A stretch of 64,000 nucleotides of DNA from Pisolithus tinctorius (GCA_024663395.1 JANFAH010000001.1:1116001-1180000), one strand, 5' to 3'; shown: positions 32,035-43,949, numbered from the stretch's first letter. The notes: generated from the sequence alone by a model not told the origin. Numbers and translations: made by a program.

Positions 32035-32071
32035 AGAGGACTGCTGAATCTGTTCCTGCATCAGTCAGTCC
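32025..32071 (+). promoter_or_regulatory. -1 ribosomal frameshift signal, gag to pol (element 2)
   Basis: Heptamer G GGT TTT at 32025-32031, in register with gag (X XXY YYZ), directly before TAA. After 6 nt a hairpin can form: GGACTG (32038-32043) pairs with CAGTCC (32066-32071), and CTGA (32044-32047) pairs with TCAG (32061-32064), with T32065 bulged and a 13-nt loop. The -1 frame is open into pol. Confidence 0.75.
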
Positions 32072-35000
32072 GGTTTCAATTTTGTCGGCTAAATGTACTT
32101 CTATAGATGATGAAACCAATATGAGAATTCGTTCCCCACTTGGTCTCGTAATTTTACCCGACTTCAAAGCAGGAATTTGGGCCTGTATCGACTCAGGCGT
32201 GGAAGTTTCGCTCATATCCGAAGCAATGGTGCGAAAACTTCAAATACCCACGTATCCGGTTGAACAAAAATTCAAAACGACGTCCTTCACCGGAAAGGAC
32301 CAAGAATGGGTAACTCGAAAGTGTACCATCAAGATGGAAATCAAGGAACGGTTCTTATGCGTCAAGTGCTATGTCGGACCTCTCGTAGGAAAGGAGCACG
32401 TGCTCCTTGGAATGCCATTCCTCAAAGAATACAAGCCTTGCATGAACTGGGAAACCGGTAAGATTATATGCTGGGATGATGGTTTCGAGTACCCCGAAAA
32501 AGAAAAACCCTCCGTGAAGGAGGTACTAACACCACAGGAACCGGTATTGGTTAACAAAACTACTCTTTCCACCGAATTGGAAGCCGCGCAAGCTGCGTCA
32601 AAGGAAGAGGTCAGGTTACCAGAAAGATACAAGAAATTCGCCAAGGTCTTCGCGGAAGACGATATCCTGTTACCTAAACATCGACCAGGGCTAGATCACG
32701 AAATAAGGCTCAAGGACGATTTCAAGCCCAAAAAGGCAACGATATATCCAATGTCTCCAGATGAACTAAAGGTTCTAGACGAATTTCTTGACGAAAATTT
32801 AAAATGCAAAAAAATTCAACCCTCGACCTCTCCCCAAGCAGCTCCGGTGTTCTTCGTAGTGAAGAAAGACGGAAAGAAAAGGTTAATTCAAGATTACCGA
32901 TATCTGAATTCCTTTATGGTCCAGGATGCTCACCCCTTACCTAACGCGCAAGCCCTTTTTGACGAACTGGTGGAATCAAAATATTATGCCAAGTTCAATA
33001 TACGTTGGGGCTTTACAAATCTATGGGTCAAGGAGGGTGACGAATGGAAGGGAGCCTTCATAACCCCCAGGGGATTATTCGAGCCTACGGTAATGTTCTT
33101 TGGTCAATGCAACTCACCACCCTCTTTCCAGCGATATATGGATAAAACCTTTGAAAAACAATGCGGAAAGCAGGTCGGATATATGGACGATGTCATCGTT
33201 CATGCCAAAACCCTGGAAGAACTCCGAAAGCGTGTCGAAGAATTTCTCCAAATCTGTGAAGATGAAGAACTTCGCCTGAAGATCAGCAAATGCTGCTTCG
33301 AGGCCGAAGAGGTGGAGCTCCTCGGGATGATCATCGGAAAAGGACGTATGGAGACTTCCCCGACGAAAACCGACGCCATCTCAACATGGGAACCCCCCGA
33401 AAACCTGACCGGACTTTGCAGGTTTCTAGGGTTCTGTAACTTCTACCAGAAGTTTATCCCTTCCTTCTCAAGCGTCGCTCGTCCACTCCACGACCTTACC
33501 AAGAAGGGAGTGTCATACGCGTGGACATCTACGCAGCAGGGTGCCTTCGACAGGCTGAAAAGTTTGTTATGCTCGTCTCCGGTCCTCTCGATTCCCGACT
33601 TCTCGAAGCCGTTCGCTCTGTTTACCAACGCTTCTAAGCTAGGTACTGGGGGTGTTCTGGCACAAAAAGGGAATGATGGTGAATGGCATCCCTGCTCGTA
33701 CCTGTCCCAGTCTCTCGTCGGTGCGGAACAGCGATACCAGGTTTATGACCTGGAGATGTTGGCCGTTATTCATGCACTCAAAGCATTCCGCCCCTACCTC
33801 CTTTCACCCGTTGAACCCACGGTCATCTTCACTGACCATAAAAATCTGGAGTATTATAGGGAACCACAACAGTTGACCCCGTGTCAGGCTAGGTGGGCTG
33901 CCACTATACAGTCCTACCCCGTTCGTTTTTCCTGGCAGGCCAGTCGGCTTCAAGTCCCTGCTGATACTCTTTCTCGCAAAAGTAACCTGGAGGAGCCCGC
34001 CCTTACTGCCACGGTTCTCCCGACGAACCTTTGGCTTTCGGAGGGGGTGGATCCTTCAAAACCACATGTTCGACTCGTTTCACCGATATTTTCGTTAACA
34101 AAGTTACAAAAACAACTAAAAATAAACTGAATCGCTAGGATTGGCCGTTTGCCTGCCCAAATGCAACGGTCGAAAAACACACCCTACTCTCGCCCGATTG
34201 AGGAAACGACAAAGGAGAGTAAGACTAGGGAAGCTCGCCCATTGAGGAAACCCGTAAAAGGAGCTCCCAGTGTCTATGCCATATCCGCGGACCTGTACGA
34301 ATGTGTCAAGAACGATACGTCAAAGGATTCTATGGGTCCGGAACCTAGCGACAATGTTACTATAGCAGAAGATGGAACCAAACAGTTCGGAACGACCCGC
34401 TTGTACATCCCGCCTGAGGATCGTCGCCACTGTATGCGGTCGTACCACGATCATGAGTCCGCCAGGCACCCTGGACAGAAAGCCATGTTCGCCAAAATGC
34501 GTAAAGAGGTTTGGTGGGAAGGAATGGGTACTGACATCAAGAAATACGTTGCAGGATGCCCGTCCTGCCAAACTACCAAGGTCATCACCCATCCTCCCAC
34601 TCCACCCGTCGTACCGCACGAAACCCCTAAAACGCCGTTCCCATTCCAGCAAGTGTCTATGGATCTCATTACGGATCTCCCTGTGTCCGGGGAAATGAAA
34701 TACGACTCGATTCTCACGGTTGTCGATCAGGGTCTTACAAAGGCCGCCCTGTTTGTCCCGTGTCATAAAACTATTGACTCCGTCGGGATTGCCCGACTCT
34801 TCCATCAGTTCATTTACTCCCGATTTGGTCTTCCCGAATCGGTAATCTCAGATCGAGGACCACAATTCGCATCTTCGTTTACCAAGGAACTCTATAAGGC
34901 AATAGGGGTAAAAACCAAGCTGAGTACCGGATATCACCCTCAGACTAACGGAGAAAGCGAACGCGTAAACCAAGAGGTTGAAGGGTATCTTCGTCTCTAC

Positions 35001-35708
35001 TGCTCCGAGTTCCCTAATTCGTGGGCCTCTAAATTACCGTCCGCCGAATTTGCCCATAACTCCCGAGTGCATTCTGTGCACAAAATGACTCCGTTCTCGC
35101 TCATTTTGGGCTATGACCCCTCTCCCTATCCAGAAAAACGACTCACTCCGGTTCCTTCCATAGACGAAAGATTAGAACGACTCGCATCATCCCGGGATGT
35201 TGCCGTCCTGGCGCACAAGAAGGCACAGGAATTAATGCGCTCATGCAGCAAAGGATCGTATGAACCGCCTAAAGTCGGAGATCAAGTTCTCCTTGACGTC
35301 GGCCATCTTAAGATCAAAAACCAGTGCGACAAAATCGCGCCCAGACGGCTCGGACCTTTCAAGGTGACTCAGGTTGTTTCACCGGTTGCCTTCCGATTGG
35401 ACCTACCGGAGACATGGAAGGTTCACCCCGTGTTTCACACCTCCCGCGTCTTCCCTTACACCGAGAACGAAACCTATGGAGCTGCGCCCGCAGCACCATT
35501 ACCAGAGTTGGTGGATGATGAGATCGAATGGGAGGTAGAGGCGATACTGAATCATAAAACTGATGGTCATAGGGGACAGCGCAAATACTTGGTCAAGTGG
35601 AAGGGGTTTCCCCATTCGTCTAATACGTGGGAACCCGAGGAACATATAAAGGACCACGCATCCGACGCCCTTGACCAGTACAAACTCGCTCGACACCTCA
35701 GAAATTAA
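32032..35708 (+). pseudogene. pol: Pol of element 2 (PR-RT-RH-IN-chromodomain), inactivated
   Basis: One frame, broken by TGA at 34128-34130 (CGA in the presumed ancestor). Protease CIDSGVEVSL; RT with YMDD at 33180-33191, but motif A reads AKFNIRWG with AAT at 32997 where the family has Asp; RNase H reads FTNASK with AAC at 33627 where Asp is expected. Both are G-to-A after a C. The integrase is complete: an HHCC module (HDHESARH ... CPSC), DD35E at 34662, 34851 and 34959, and a C-terminal chromodomain (about 35510-35660; YLVKWKGFP). The frame ends in TAA overlapping the ATG of the next ORF. Confidence 0.88.
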
Positions 35709-35710
35709 TG
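35706..35710 (+). promoter_or_regulatory. TAATG stop-start overlap
   Basis: The pol stop TAA (35706-35708) shares its last A with the ATG (35708-35710) of ORF3. This layout is known from termination-coupled reinitiation in some retroelements and mycoviruses; use here is inferred. Confidence 0.55.
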
Positions 35711-37042
35711 GACTCCCCTCACTCTGTCAACACTGAAAACGACTATGCCGACCTCGTTGGAGAATCCATTTACGACCCCGCAGCCGACAGGGACGACTTA
35801 CTCGTGCCCCCCGTCACCTGCTATCGCTACTCCCCTCCCCCGTCCACCACCTCCGGTCTTCCTGAGTTGGACACCTCGTCCCTTGTCTCCCAGTTCGAAA
35901 TACCGACCCCTGTCTCCCGCCCTCTCAAGCCGCGTCCACACCAGGGCTTCTCGGTTCGTCAAGTACCAGTCCCCAAGGCCAGGGTCCCCCTCGAAGGAGA
36001 CAGTGACCGGCAAGGAAAGGGAAAGAGTAAAGAGAAACCTCACCATGACGCCGATAGAAGAACAACCACCCCAGGTCCCTCCAATGCTCCCGTCACTCCC
36101 CACGTTCGCCCCACCAGTCCAGTGTCGTCCAGAAATGCAGCACTTGACCTCCTCACCTCAGTCGCCCTTGCCAGGGATGACGAGCCGCGATTACCAATCT
36201 CAGCAAGTGACTACTTGGACGTTACTAGGGCACTTGACATCTTCAACAAAGGGGACGACATTGACGGGTGCTCACCAGAACAGGTTGAGTATTTTGGGGT
36301 GTTGTCTGAAATCTACAGAGTGGCAGACGTGATCGGTCGGGCGACAAACAGGATTCGGGTTCGCCAACTTTCCGGAACCGCCCCCCTCGCCAAAGTCATT
36401 ATGACTTCTATGCTGGAAAAGGGGTATGCGGACGTTTTAGAAGCCGTAACGGGTGGAGCGTACCATCACCTTCGCGATCGACAGGTCGGAGAGTTCCTGG
36501 CTCCGACCGCTTCTCGACTTCTCGAGCGGATCAAACCTAAAGAAGCACCGGTGATCCCCGAGATGAAGGTTGATGTCGATAAGGAGGTCCGGTGGGACCC
36601 GCCCCTGGAGTTTATGGACAATGCGACGGTGTTTAAAGAGACTGCCAAAAGGCTAGGAATGGGACGCAGTGAGTCTGGGTGGGAGGTCTTTCTAACTGAT
36701 GCTTCGTGGGCTGGACTCGACAAGGAGTATCACAATGCCGTCCACGCCGCCTGTCCTCTCCCTCCAGCTCCCTTCGTCCCCATCCCTTCTGATCAACTTC
36801 GGTTCTACCTCGGAGGACGTGCCAAGGTTCCTGAGGGACACCCCCTCTACAAGTTCGCTTGCTACCAGTGCCGTTACCTGGGACATTGGTCCTGCCGTAA
36901 TGGCCAGGGTTCATGTTGGACCCAGGCAAGCGAGGAACCACCATCTCCACCGACTCCATCGCCCGTCGCTGCCCATACTCGCTCCCGTCGCCCCCTTCGC
37001 AACTTATCCGCCAACGCCCGCGCCTCGTCCTCAGGGGTCTGA
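35708..37042 (+). CDS. ORF3 of element 2, unknown accessory protein
   Basis: 444 codons in the sense direction between pol and the 3' LTR, uninterrupted although gag and pol are broken. Residues 1-150 are Pro/Ser-rich and probably disordered. A compact middle region (about 150-370) contains PISASDYLDVTRALDIF and WEVFLTDASWAGLDKEYH. Near residues 385-405 is a Cys/His cluster, CYQCRYLGHWSC, like a variant zinc knuckle, and then a basic tail. I do not recognise a named family. A second Gag-like or nucleic-acid-binding role is only inference. The position matches that of the antisense gene in element 1, but no sequence similarity is evident. Confidence 0.75.
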   Translation: MDSPHSVNTENDYADLVGESIYDPAADRDDLLVPPVTCYRYSPPPSTTSGLPELDTSSLVSQFEIPTPVSRPLKPRPHQGFSVRQVPVPKARVPLEGDSDRQGKGKSKEKPHHDADRRTTTPGPSNAPVTPHVRPTSPVSSRNAALDLLTSVALARDDEPRLPISASDYLDVTRALDIFNKGDDIDGCSPEQVEYFGVLSEIYRVADVIGRATNRIRVRQLSGTAPLAKVIMTSMLEKGYADVLEAVTGGAYHHLRDRQVGEFLAPTASRLLERIKPKEAPVIPEMKVDVDKEVRWDPPLEFMDNATVFKETAKRLGMGRSESGWEVFLTDASWAGLDKEYHNAVHAACPLPPAPFVPIPSDQLRFYLGGRAKVPEGHPLYKFACYQCRYLGHWSCRNGQGSCWTQASEEPPSPPTPSPVAAHTRSRRPLRNLSANARASSSGV

Positions 37043-37049
37043 GGACCTT

Positions 37050-37059
37050 AGAGGGGGGG
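37050..37059 (+). other. Polypurine tract of element 2
   Basis: agaggggggg, 3 nt before the 3' LTR. Confidence 0.8.
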
Positions 37060-37062
37060 TGA

Positions 37063-37747
37063 TGTTACGCCCGCTCAGGGGTCTCCTTCCTTTTTCGCCC
37101 AAACGGTATGTCACGTGTGTCACGTGCCTCGTTGCGTCGTTGGTCCTCGCTGTGGTCGTCCTCGGTCTCAAGGCTCATGTAGCCTTTGGATCACTGGCGG
37201 TGGTGGTATTTCCAATACCAACTGATGCTGCGTACGCCATTGTCACTCTGACTCGTAGCTGCGCCCGCAGCTGATGGACGTACATTTCATTTATGTTTAC
37301 TTCCTGCTCTGTCCGGACTCTAACTTGTTTATGTTGCCTATGTGTCCCCTTCCTCTGTGTCGGTACTGGTGCCCCTTGCTGCGGACTGCATCCGCAGCCG
37401 GTTTGGCAGTGTCCGCAGTACCTGACTCGTTTCTATTTCATCGTTTACTTGTTTATGACTAACTGTGGATGTGTGTACGGTACAAACCCTTGACGGGTAT
37501 GTAAGATAGACCTACCGTACCCTGTATCCTCAGTTTTTCGATTTCTTGCAATCTCCATCATCTTTAACTCAAACCTCTGATTCTTTCCCCGTCACGATCT
37601 CAGAAGAACTCGCCAGTGGAACAAACCTTTGCCGGTTCTCGTTAATAACAGGAGACCATAGGGGTTACGATAAGTTCGGCCCGTAGATCCACCTCGTGAC
37701 ATTCATGCCTAGTCCATTTGACGAAGTCACTCGCCACAAGCATAACA
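37063..37747 (+). repeat. 3' LTR of element 2
   Basis: 685 bp, followed by TSD gtgcc. The TATA box is changed to TATGTAAG. Confidence 0.95.
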
Positions 37748-37988
37748 GTGCCTTCCCCTGAGCAAGAAGTCGGGCTGCACAACAAGTGTCATTTGAAGTG
37801 AATAGATGTGGGTGACCTGATTTAGGCTTGATAGCATAGTAATCTTCAGATTTAGCATAAGAATTAAAGATGCATTTGACAGTAGTACAATGAATTTGGA
37901 ACTTTTTGGCAATGTGCTCATCTGAGAGACCAGCTGCCTTGTCTCGACAAATCCGAGCCTTCTTTGTTGGGCTGGTGTACTTTGCCAT
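37748..37988 (-). pseudogene. Tc1-type transposase, N-terminal part
   Basis: ATG at 37988; MAKYTSPTKKARICRDKAAG and the following sequence form a helix-turn-helix DNA-binding domain (LSDEHIAKKFQIHCTTVK). Cut at codon 81 by LTR element 2; the rest is at 29696-28948. Confidence 0.85.
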
Positions 37989-38499
37989 GGCCAGGGGATG
38001 GTAAAGAGGGTGCCAGTAGCTTCTGGAGTGGTGCAGTGGGCAGTGAACTCGGCAATGAAAATTTGAGGCAGGTTTTCATAATACCACCCCCTATCCAAAA
38101 AAGAATTGCACAGTACTTTTTTTAGTGTTCACACCACAGCACACTACAATACAATGAAAGGACAATCATCACACCTCAGTCTTGTCAAATAGACCTTTGT
38201 CTACATGTTATGATAGTTGTACAAACATAAAGTGATGAATTACTGTTGCTATCAACAAAATGCTGGAAATGTAGTGGCTGTGCATTACTTAATTGAGACA
38301 CTGCAGTACGTCTCGCCACGGCGGTACCAGTGTTATATAGGGGAGATTCGCTCGCGAGCGATAGTTGCTGCATCGGGATCTCGGCATATTTCCCATTCGC
38401 ACGAGGTCCTCTTGGGCGACGATTATATTTACCTTGGACCCCGAAGAGTCCGTTGCCTCGGGTGCGGAAGCAGCTATGAAAGAAGTAAGTTGCAATTCG

Positions 38500-40150
38500 G
38501 CCACCTGACAATCGAAGATAATTGAAGCCGATCCGTCCTCCTGACATTGCCTCAGGGAAGTCGACTTCACAGTGGGTCAAAACCCAAATTGTGAGACACG
38601 TACGCATTACGTCCAAGCTGTCCGCAGCCGCAGCGTCTAGTTAGCAGGTCCAATATCCGACATGCTCCAGGATGTCCATGGGGTGAGCGACGCCAGTTAG
38701 ACGCCCCTGGTCTGTCCTCCTAGTTCGAGTGGAAATGGTACCACCGGCAAGGCCACTCCGCCTATTCCGGACGATATGCTTTGTTCTTTTACCTACCCAA
38801 TCATATTCATGTTTCTTCATGGGTGTCGGGCGCCACCGAATGCGAGGGGGATGTGGATTTGGAGGTTGCATGATACGTATTCGAAGATTCTGAACGATAG
38901 ATGAATCAAGCCTGATGATACCTTAGTAACAAGAGGGGCCTGGCGAAAGTGGAGGTCTGTCTATATAGAATTTTGCGACGTTGAAGGAAGGAGCATGTGA
39001 AGTCGATGCGAGAATCGCGGAGAGGACTAAGGTTGGAGATTGTGGAGTTGATGAGCTGGCGAGGTATGGATATAGCTGTTTCGTTTCGAATTCTATCTTA
39101 TCTTGTCTGACTCGGGTGCATATGGGCAACTCACGACCACGACTGGCCTTCGAGGGCAAGGGGGATAACGGAGAACCCTACCAATGGTCGTTTGTTGTAT
39201 GTATATTTCACGAGTCGACCGTGAAATGGTGGTTGACCAGAACAGCCTTCGGAATCGGATGTCGGCCTCCCAGTTGACCTTATAAACGCAGTGCGTCAGC
39301 CGTCTCGGTGGGAGAACCCTGCCAACGTTTACAGACCACATATAATGATCGGCAGTGCAAACATGCATCGAAGCTCAAATGATCACGCACCAAGTCTCGT
39401 CGTTTGTGCGAGCCGAGTGAGTGCCAAAACGTGGCTGACCCGTAAAGCACTCCCGAAATCAGATGTCAGCCTCCCAACTGCCCTTATAACTTCAGCACGC
39501 CAGTCATCCACTCCTTCCGCCTACCTTCTTCTGCAACCGTCATCATCAACATACTACTTACGTACCCCCACCCCCCATCCCCCCTACGTACGTTACGATT
39601 GATGGACGGGGCCGAGTCCTGACGGTTCTGGTCGTGTCAACGGACGCCAATGAACCTCATGTCACGTACTCCTGGAAAACGTGCAGGCCTTTCCGAGCAA
39701 GACAAGGTCGGGAGGTGAAGCTCGGAAGGCGGCGGGACGAGTGGGTCAACCCTTGACCTGGCCGATACTCCGGACTATCCATACACAGGCGAAATAGTAA
39801 AGTTGGTTGTAGGAATGTCAGCGGTGTTATCAATGCTGTTCCGCGGCCGAAAAGGAGTACGTTAGGCGTAAGCCATGTGAGTTTATCGCTATCTCTGCCC
39901 AGACGACATCTGACCTCTGTGATATGCCAAGGACCAACACCCTGCTTCGATTCTCTAGCGTTTCCCGTTGATGCGAAGTATCCGCGTTTGGCTTGGTATC
40001 GTTGAGGTCATCGCTGTCGTGACAACGCTTCATTCAAGCTCGAAGACGGGCCTACCCTTTCATGCTCACATTCGTGGAAATGATAGTGAGGTGAGGGATG
40101 GTATGTCCGTGTTTGCCGGTGACGGGATAAGGATGGAAGAGAAACGAACG
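38500..40150. repeat. Segmental duplication block Y (same family as 14860-17250)
   Basis: Collinear with block X: aattgtgagacacgtacgca, aaccctgccaacgtttacag, aaatcagatgtcagcctccc. Only fragments of the gene relics remain. Confidence 0.55.
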
Positions 40151-40159
40151 TAAGTACGT

Positions 40160-40925
40160 AGGACAGAAGGCTGGTCGGAGGAAATCACCTGGAACTATCC
40201 CCCGTTGACAAGGGCCCATGCATATCCTGGCAAACGATACTAGGTTCTGTTACACCAATGCTCAGTCCTTTGTGTCTCTGCCCAGGTAGACAGAGATAGA
40301 GAAGACGTTACAGGAAGAAATTGCGCGGGTGGGAAGATATTGGGACGTGTTGTAATGTTACCTTCTGGCAGGCGTGTCGCAACTTCCTACCGTCTGTCTC
40401 AAAGTAGGTTGTGTCGAGACATGTGGATGAGAATACATACGGACGGGGACAAAACACGCACACACAAGGGTAGCAGTGTGGCAGGCGCAAAGGGTCTCAG
40501 TGTTGACGACGCTGAACGTGGTCAACGCTAAGATTTTCTGCTCTGCCTACCTTTTACACCAGTAGCGTCGGGCCATGGCACGACTTCCTATGTGAACAAG
40601 TCCTTACTCCGAATTGTCCCGTCATCAATCGTGGGAATCCCAGAATCGTTGAACTCGGCACTGCCACCGATGTTCTAATTTCTGACCTCCAGCGGAGCTC
40701 CGTGTCTGCAGAGTAACTTGATTTCTATTCATCTCCAAGATCAATATTTGCAAGGGTCGGACAATGTGTATGACCCAGTTTTCCGGCTGGGACGAAGAAA
40801 GCGTCACTAGTGAGACGTACAATGCGTGTTGATAACATTTCAGTTTTTTTTTTGTCTGTCGAGGGCCTGGCTGATTTTATCGTCAGGATACCTTGGAGAA
40901 TATACCCTTTACTTTGGTCGAATGG
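40160..40925. other. No supported gene
   Basis: Short open frames only; ends at duplicated block P. Confidence 0.4.
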
Positions 40926-40929
40926 CTAC

Positions 40930-41580
40930 GCGGGACCATAACATCGACACCACTGGAGGATACGGATAAGACACTGAATGTGGTCGTAATTCCTTCCCAG
41001 GCGACTGTGGGATCGACTGTCGATCCGGGGGTTGCACGATCAGTGGCCATCACCCACTTTTGTGGCAACCTCACAGCTGCCATGGATACGTCCTCTCTGC
41101 AATTGTACACATACAGCGCATATATATGAGAGCCTTGCGATTCTAACGGATCGTACGAAGAGGTCCCAGAAGTGCTCTTGACTCCAACTACGGTGCTAGT
41201 TTCAAGATATCTGATCACATTTTGATCCGTCAATATCACCTGTTCAAGGACGAGCCTTACTTTGTGCATGGGAAGGCATTGCTCTGTCCTCAAATTTCTT
41301 GCCACGATCGGCAATTTGCGAACAGTGGGTGATGGATACCACGACTGGCACCCCGAAGAGTACTTCGCTTCGGACGTGGAAATAGCAACGAAAGTAAATT
41401 GTAATTGGATCCGTTTCAGTCGAAGATACACGGAACTAACACGTCCTCCTGACATCTCCTTAGCCAGACGACTTGCTAGTGGGTCAAAATCCGATTTGTG
41501 AGACCCATGTATCCAATTTGTCTACAACCGCAGCGTCTTATTAACTGGTCTAAGATTCAACATGCTCTGTGTCCATTTCG
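40930..41580 (-). repeat. Duplicated block P, second copy
   Basis: Minus strand reads DQNVIRYLETSTVVGVKSTS, paralogous to 24100-24351. It is open for about 190 codons here (41455-40883), but there is no recognised domain. Confidence 0.5.
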
Positions 41581-42218
41581 ATGTCGTTTCAGGATGTTCC
41601 AGCGACTATTCTGGAAGACGTACTTTGTTTCCGCACTTGCTCGATGATATTCGGGTTTGATTAGGGGTTTCAGGTATCGCCTAACCTCCAGGGGGTTGCA
41701 TGGCACGTATTCGAAGGTTCCAAGTGATAGTTGAATAAGACCTAATGACGCCTCCGTAACCAGAGGGGCCTGGAGAGTGCAACGGCACTGCGTACGTAGA
41801 GCTTTGGGACATCGAAGGGGTGTGCTGGGGGAGCATGCGAAGTCGGGACTAGAATCGGTGGAGAGAACGGGAGATGGACTTTACGAACTGAAAAAAATAG
41901 ACCGGATGTTTCGTTTTGTTTCGTTTCGAGTCTTTCCTTGTCCGATTCAGGTGCAAGTAGGCAGCTTACGACTAGCCTTTGAGGGAAGTGACAATAGGGA
42001 AATCATACCAGTGGTGCATGCACTGAACGTTTATTTCGAGTGATAGGTTCGTAACCAGAAGGGCCTGGCGAAGGCAATGATGCCAGATATCGATTTCACG
42101 ATGTGAAGCCTATGTAACTGGAGGGTGTGGTCACTTAGGACCGGAATATCGCTCAAGCAGCAACGGAAAAGAGAATGACAAGTACCATAAGGACACAGAT
42201 GAAGGTGTATCAAACACA

Positions 42219-43543
42219 TCAAGCGACGTAGAATAGGCCCGGTTCAACCAGCGTGTCAAGGGATGCAACTTCGGTATGTTTATCATCTCTTCCAGCCGCC
42301 TGGTCGGGAGACACATTGAAATCATCCAGTTTTATCGTCTGGATCTCAATCGCAGCCTCCATCGTTGACAGTGAGAGAGGATCGCACTGTACTCTTTTCC
42401 GAGTTGGCTGTGAGCCGATGGTGATTATAGACGAAAGCCCCAGTGGAGCAGGGGTTGCTTGTTCTTCGGTGCTGATGTGGAAGAGGAAAGCGACAACTAC
42501 GTTCAAGTTCGCCACAATCAAGCTAACTGATACCTAGCGAAACAAAGAATTGAGTCTACACGGTACTGGAATGGCTAACAGTGCTCAGAATCATACCTCA
42601 ACTGCAGCAGCTATCACTTCTTTCAGCCCACCATCAGAAAGCACATAATATGCGTGGGCTAGGCTGACTATGGTGGTTGCACTAGACGTCGAAAAAATAG
42701 ACAGAAGTCGGATTTTTTCAGCCTTTGTGAGTCTGACTCTGTAAATCAGACGGATCGGTGCTAGTATTAGGATTGTGTCACTGAGCACGTCGGCTGGGTG
42801 GAGCAAGTTAGACGTCCATTTCGTGCGTACTACCCTCAACAGACTCACTAATTATCAGTGCAATGGCAACGTCCCTACCTAGATCACACTGAGGACGTGA
42901 TCGCGTTTTCCAACCACTTTCTGCTTCACAGATCCAAAAGATTTGCGCGAAAAGGATCATCCATGTAACTATAAACGCAACGGCGGTGCGTACTAGCCAC
43001 CTTCTTAGCGATCCGGGAAATGTCAGTCGCACGACCGTGAATAAAATTGAGATCCTGGACGACCTAAGACCATCCTGAGATGGCTCGTGACCGGAGAGAC
43101 AAAATTTTTTGTCTCACCAAATGCCCAAACCGAAGAGCTGTGTGCTCCTATAAAATATTTTTGAGCATGTTATAATGCTAGTTTGTTAAAAGAATGCACA
43201 TATAATACAGCGCCACCCTTGTATCTTGAGGATATCGAGCTATCGTAGTACAGAGTCAGCAGGATTCAATCTAGCAGCAAAGATGACGCTATCACCGTAG
43301 TCGTGCAGATACAACCAGAGTACTATCAAAAAACCAATATTGAATACCATGGCAAGCGCTGCCCATGCATCGTCTAGCCAGAGACGACATTGTCGCATCC
43401 GTACGAACAAACGGAATGATGTGACCATCGCCGCAGCGATGGGCAAGACCATACCGACAACTTTAAATTCGTCAGTGCCGTCATAGGTAGTTTTCGAGGT
43501 CGCCACCTTCGGTTTGTTGAATTGTTGGTCCGGAGGACGGCAT
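42219..43543 (-). CDS. Rhodopsin-like integral membrane protein, copy D
   Basis: Same exon layout as copy C: ATG at 43543 (MPSSGPTIQQTE), a short intron ending at the AG before VVGMVLPIAAAMVTSFRLF, then LTFPGSLRRWLV, VTWMILFAQIFWICEAESGW, ADVLSDTILILAPIRLIYRV, IFSTSSATTIVSLAHAYYVL and NLNVVVAFLFHISTEE, and a tail ending at 42219. No obvious frameshift inside the readable exons; the central splice sites are unresolved as in copy C. It may be functional or a young pseudogene. Confidence 0.55.
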
Positions 43544-43949
43544 GTTACTTGGGAGAAAAAGGAGACGGGGAAGGAGGGTTAGAACACCATAGGATTTTCA
43601 TATATGGTGTTTTTCTTTCTAGCAAGAACCACTTCTGGTTCCACCGATTTCTCGATTGCATCGCATGGCGCCGTGCATATCGGAACGCATCAACAGTACT
43701 GCACACTGAACGAGTTGGTTAGTACAGCGCCCCTCCCCTCCAATCAGGATCGTGATGAATTCAAATCATACTTACCGTAACGCTTCAGAGCTATCTGGGA
43801 TACTGGTCCGTCATGGTCGCTCCCAAAGCTGTCGATCAGCCGATGACTTTGCTCGGTTCTACATGAGATTATTACATAATTAGATTTTGTTTGGACCCCG
43901 CACGGAAGTTGCCCGTCCCCGTAGGTACACATGAAACATGAAACCAAAC

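Larger units (their letters stand above)
29702..37747 (+). mobile_element. Ty3/Gypsy chromovirus LTR retrotransposon (element 2)
   Basis: 685-bp LTRs (29702-30386 and 37063-37747) starting TG and ending CA, with TSD gtgcc at 29697-29701 and 37748-37752. Internal order: gag, pol (PR-RT-RH-IN-chromodomain), then a third sense ORF. I count about 26 LTR differences (96% identity), all transitions, so it is older than element 1. Three in-frame TGA codons and two catalytic Asp-to-Asn changes make it non-autonomous. It is not closely similar to element 1 in protein sequence. Confidence 0.95.
28673..38303 (-). mobile_element. Tc1/mariner-type element split by LTR element 2
   Basis: Inverted termini of 27 bp beginning cagtgtctcaattaagtaat at 28673 and, inverted, ending at 38303. 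Left flank TA; right flank CA (a probable mutated TA). Without the nested LTR element and one TSD copy it is about 1.58 kb with a single minus-strand transposase ORF. Confidence 0.85.
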
